Of a DNA stretch of 5,135 nt, positions 3,464 through 5,135 are shown in pieces. How positions within the stretch are numbered: position 1 is the first letter of the stretch; every line of letters begins with the position of its first letter. This DNA is from Tissierellia bacterium (lineage in GTDB: Bacteria > Bacillota_A > Clostridia > Tissierellales > Peptoniphilaceae): contig JAAYEN010000210.1 in NCBI GenBank assembly GCA_012728775.1, forward strand, positions 1-5,135, written 5' to 3'. The notes beneath the pieces were generated by a model that was not told the DNA's origin, did no database searches, and was given only the letters and a program-made list of their open reading frames with translations. Both the position numbers and the translations under genes were made by a program.

Positions 3464-5135
3464 AAAGAAAATTACTTATTTTGCTAGCTGTGATATTGAC
3501 TTTGGGAATTTTTGTAAGTTGCAACAAAGAAGAACCCCAGGTAAAAGAACCTATAGAAAATAACATTATCCAAGAAAAACTAGCAGAAAAAGAAAGAGTA
3601 GAAGTAGAAGAAGTAGCGGAAGTGGAAACTGTAAATTTAATTGATGTAAGCTACTTGGAAGAATTAGAAAGAAAAGCTATCGAAGTGCCCTTTGAACTAT
3701 CAAAGATAACACCTCAGGTTTCAGAATATTCCATTGAACCAGATTTATCTAATGTAGTAAACGCCGAGTATTTTGGGGAATTTACCGAAGACCAAAGGAA
3801 ATTTTTAGTAGAAAATGGATTTTTAATCACAAAAACAGGTACCACAGCTTACGATGACAAACCTGAATTTAAATTTGACCAAATTCACCAAATTTACGAA
3901 GAAAACGAATACAAAATGATACCAAGTTTCGTTACAACAGATTCCATGACTCACATATTTCATATCTTTTATGACGGATTTTTAAGAGATATTGAAATGA
4001 ATGAACTGTTTCCAAAATCTGTAGATATGACTGAGAAACTATTACAAAAAAACTTGGAAATGTATAATAATTTAGAAAATCCAAGACTAAAAGCATTACA
4101 GCTAAAAAACGTGGCATTTTTTGCTGTTAACGGAAAACTTTTAGGAATAGATGTAGGAAATATACCAGCAGAAGCTATGGAGTTGGTAGATATTGAGATG
4201 GAAAATATTGAAAATAAAATAGCTGGAGATTCACCGATAAATGGAAACAAGGTAGACTATTCCCAAATGACAGTCCGAGGTCATTACACTAGAGATGAAA
4301 AGCTGGAAAAATATTTCCTAAGCACCATGTACTATGGCCAAATTGGCTTCTTCCCTTTCGAAGAAGGAAGAGTTAATGAAGACGCCATACTCCAAGCCCT
4401 TCTCATCACCCACAGTGTATATGAAGATCCAGAAGTTTTTAAAACTTGGGCAGCTTTAGTGGATCCCATGGATTTTTTAGTAGAAACAGCAGATGATTTG
4501 TCCTTAAGAGAATATGGAAAGATGCTTTACTCCGTTTATGGAGAGATTCCAGATATAGAAAATCTAGACGACAAAACAAGTTTAGAAGCAGTTGTGAAAC
4601 TCATAGGAGATCTTCCAAGACCAATAATTGCTCCGTTTTTAGGACAAAGTTTCAGATTTATCCCCCAAAGATCCGTTATGGATAATATGCTAATGCAAAA
4701 TGTCGTAGACGTAAAAGTAGGTCCTGCACCATCTAAAAGACCAATTTATTCAGGATTGGATTTGATGTTAGCCTTTGGAAATGAAAAAGCAAAAGAAATC
4801 CAATACGCAGATGAATACAATTCTCATTGGGATATGTATAAAGCCCGTACGGAAAATAATATTACATTGGTACAATCTTTCTCAGATGAAAATTGGCAAA
4901 AAAATCTTTATCGTGGTTGGTTATGGATGTTATCATCCTATAAAAACACTTACAAAGAAGGCTACCCAATGTTTATGCAAAATGAACCATGGCAAAGAAA
5001 AGACTTAGTCAGTGCTTTAGGCTCCTATGCAGAACTAAAACACGATACAGTTTTGTATGGAAAACAAGTTATGGCAGAAATGGGCGGTGGTGGTCCTGTA
5101 GAAATACCTAAGGGTTATGTAGAGCCTAATTTAGA
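3454..5135 (+). CDS. DUF3160-domain lipoprotein (3' end outside window)
   Basis: At least 558 residues are present (numbered from ATG 3460; GTG 3454 adds two), with no stop before the window ends. The signal peptide MKRKLLILLAVILTLG ends in the lipobox FVSC (18-21), so the protein should be surface-anchored at Cys21; Phe at the first lipobox position is acceptable but uncommon. An acidic linker rich in Glu and Val (about 22-60) follows. The rest matches DUF3160 as I know the family. Seen in order are VTTDSMTHIFH (158-168), GHYTRDEKLEKYF (about 274-286), GPAPSKRPIYSGLD, the tract NEPWQRKDLVSALGSYAELKHDT (508-530; key residues W511, K514, L519, G521, E525, H528, D529) and EMGGGG (540-545). Family members are often 700-800 residues, so perhaps a quarter is missing. 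No enzymatic activity is established for DUF3160 to my knowledge; the conserved His, Asp and Trp residues suggest a ligand- or substrate-binding site. It overlaps the end of the preceding gene, so the two are probably coupled in translation. Confidence 0.9.
   Translation, partial: MEMKRKLLILLAVILTLGIFVSCNKEEPQVKEPIENNIIQEKLAEKERVEVEEVAEVETVNLIDVSYLEELERKAIEVPFELSKITPQVSEYSIEPDLSNVVNAEYFGEFTEDQRKFLVENGFLITKTGTTAYDDKPEFKFDQIHQIYEENEYKMIPSFVTTDSMTHIFHIFYDGFLRDIEMNELFPKSVDMTEKLLQKNLEMYNNLENPRLKALQLKNVAFFAVNGKLLGIDVGNIPAEAMELVDIEMENIENKIAGDSPINGNKVDYSQMTVRGHYTRDEKLEKYFLSTMYYGQIGFFPFEEGRVNEDAILQALLITHSVYEDPEVFKTWAALVDPMDFLVETADDLSLREYGKMLYSVYGEIPDIENLDDKTSLEAVVKLIGDLPRPIIAPFLGQSFRFIPQRSVMDNMLMQNVVDVKVGPAPSKRPIYSGLDLMLAFGNEKAKEIQYADEYNSHWDMYKARTENNITLVQSFSDENWQKNLYRGWLWMLSSYKNTYKEGYPMFMQNEPWQRKDLVSALGSYAELKHDTVLYGKQVMAEMGGGGPVEIPKGYVEPNL
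3598..3627 (+). repeat. Low-complexity GTA/GAA codon repeat in the lipoprotein linker
   Basis: Ten codons, nearly all GTA, GTG or GAA, encode VEVEEVAEVE (residues 47-56 of the DUF3160 protein). This is a flexible, negatively charged spacer between the lipid anchor and the folded domain. The CapA-like protein has a comparable linker, SEVEITEEVHEP. Slippage could change its length between strains. Confidence 0.5.

Noticed and set aside
4347..4366. Inverted repeat CTTCTTC / GAAGAAG in the DUF3160 gene
   Set aside because: Arises from Phe (TTC) and Glu (GAA) codons in GFFPFEEG; no regulatory setting.
4775..5008. Plus-strand open frame in another frame within the DUF3160 gene, possibly a frameshift sign
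   Set aside because: The DUF3160 frame stays open and keeps family motifs on both sides, so there is no frameshift; the other frame is a shadow.
1..5135. CRISPR array, tRNA, rRNA, insertion sequence or phage genes
   Set aside because: No regularly spaced repeats, RNA gene signatures, transposase or integrase motifs, or terminal inverted repeats with target duplications were seen.

Overview
The window looks like chromosomal DNA from a low-GC, Gram-positive, probably anaerobic Firmicute of the Clostridia/Tissierellia type. The evidence is strong A+T bias in all codons, purine-rich ribosome binding sites of the Firmicute kind, three lipoproteins with short Firmicute-style type II signal peptides, and protein families common in that group. 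The genus cannot be fixed from the sequence alone. All genes run on the + strand and coding density is high; no stretch over 300 bases lacks a gene.

Positions 1-357 hold the C-terminal end of a gene that starts before the window. Its tail resembles YycI-type regulators of the WalK/WalR (YycFG) envelope stress system, but this is tentative. A 119-base gap (358-476) is rich in inverted repeats: a small hairpin followed by a T-rich run, a perfect 15-bp palindrome, and a 7-bp inverted repeat that overlaps a plausible sigma-A promoter. It leads into an XRE-family repressor-like protein with a TPR-like helical C-terminal half (477-1502).

A 123-base gap (1503-1625) carries a second plausible promoter, overlapped by a near-match to the CcpA cre consensus and by one arm of a 9-bp inverted repeat. 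This promoter would drive a tight cluster of three predicted lipoproteins: a CapA-fold metallophosphatase-like protein (1626-2852), a small protein with two DG-type calcium-loop-like motifs (2855-3463), and a DUF3160 protein (3454 or 3460 to beyond the window end). The second gene starts 2 bases after the first stops, and the third overlaps the end of the second, so the three are very probably one translationally coupled operon.

The most interesting content is this three-lipoprotein operon. All three products should sit on the outer face of the membrane, and no capB or capC lies next to the CapA-like gene in the window, so ordinary poly-gamma-glutamate capsule synthesis is not supported. A surface-exposed complex or pathway built from a metalloenzyme, a calcium-loop protein and DUF3160 is a reasonable but unproven hypothesis. 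The upstream XRE/TPR gene may or may not control it.
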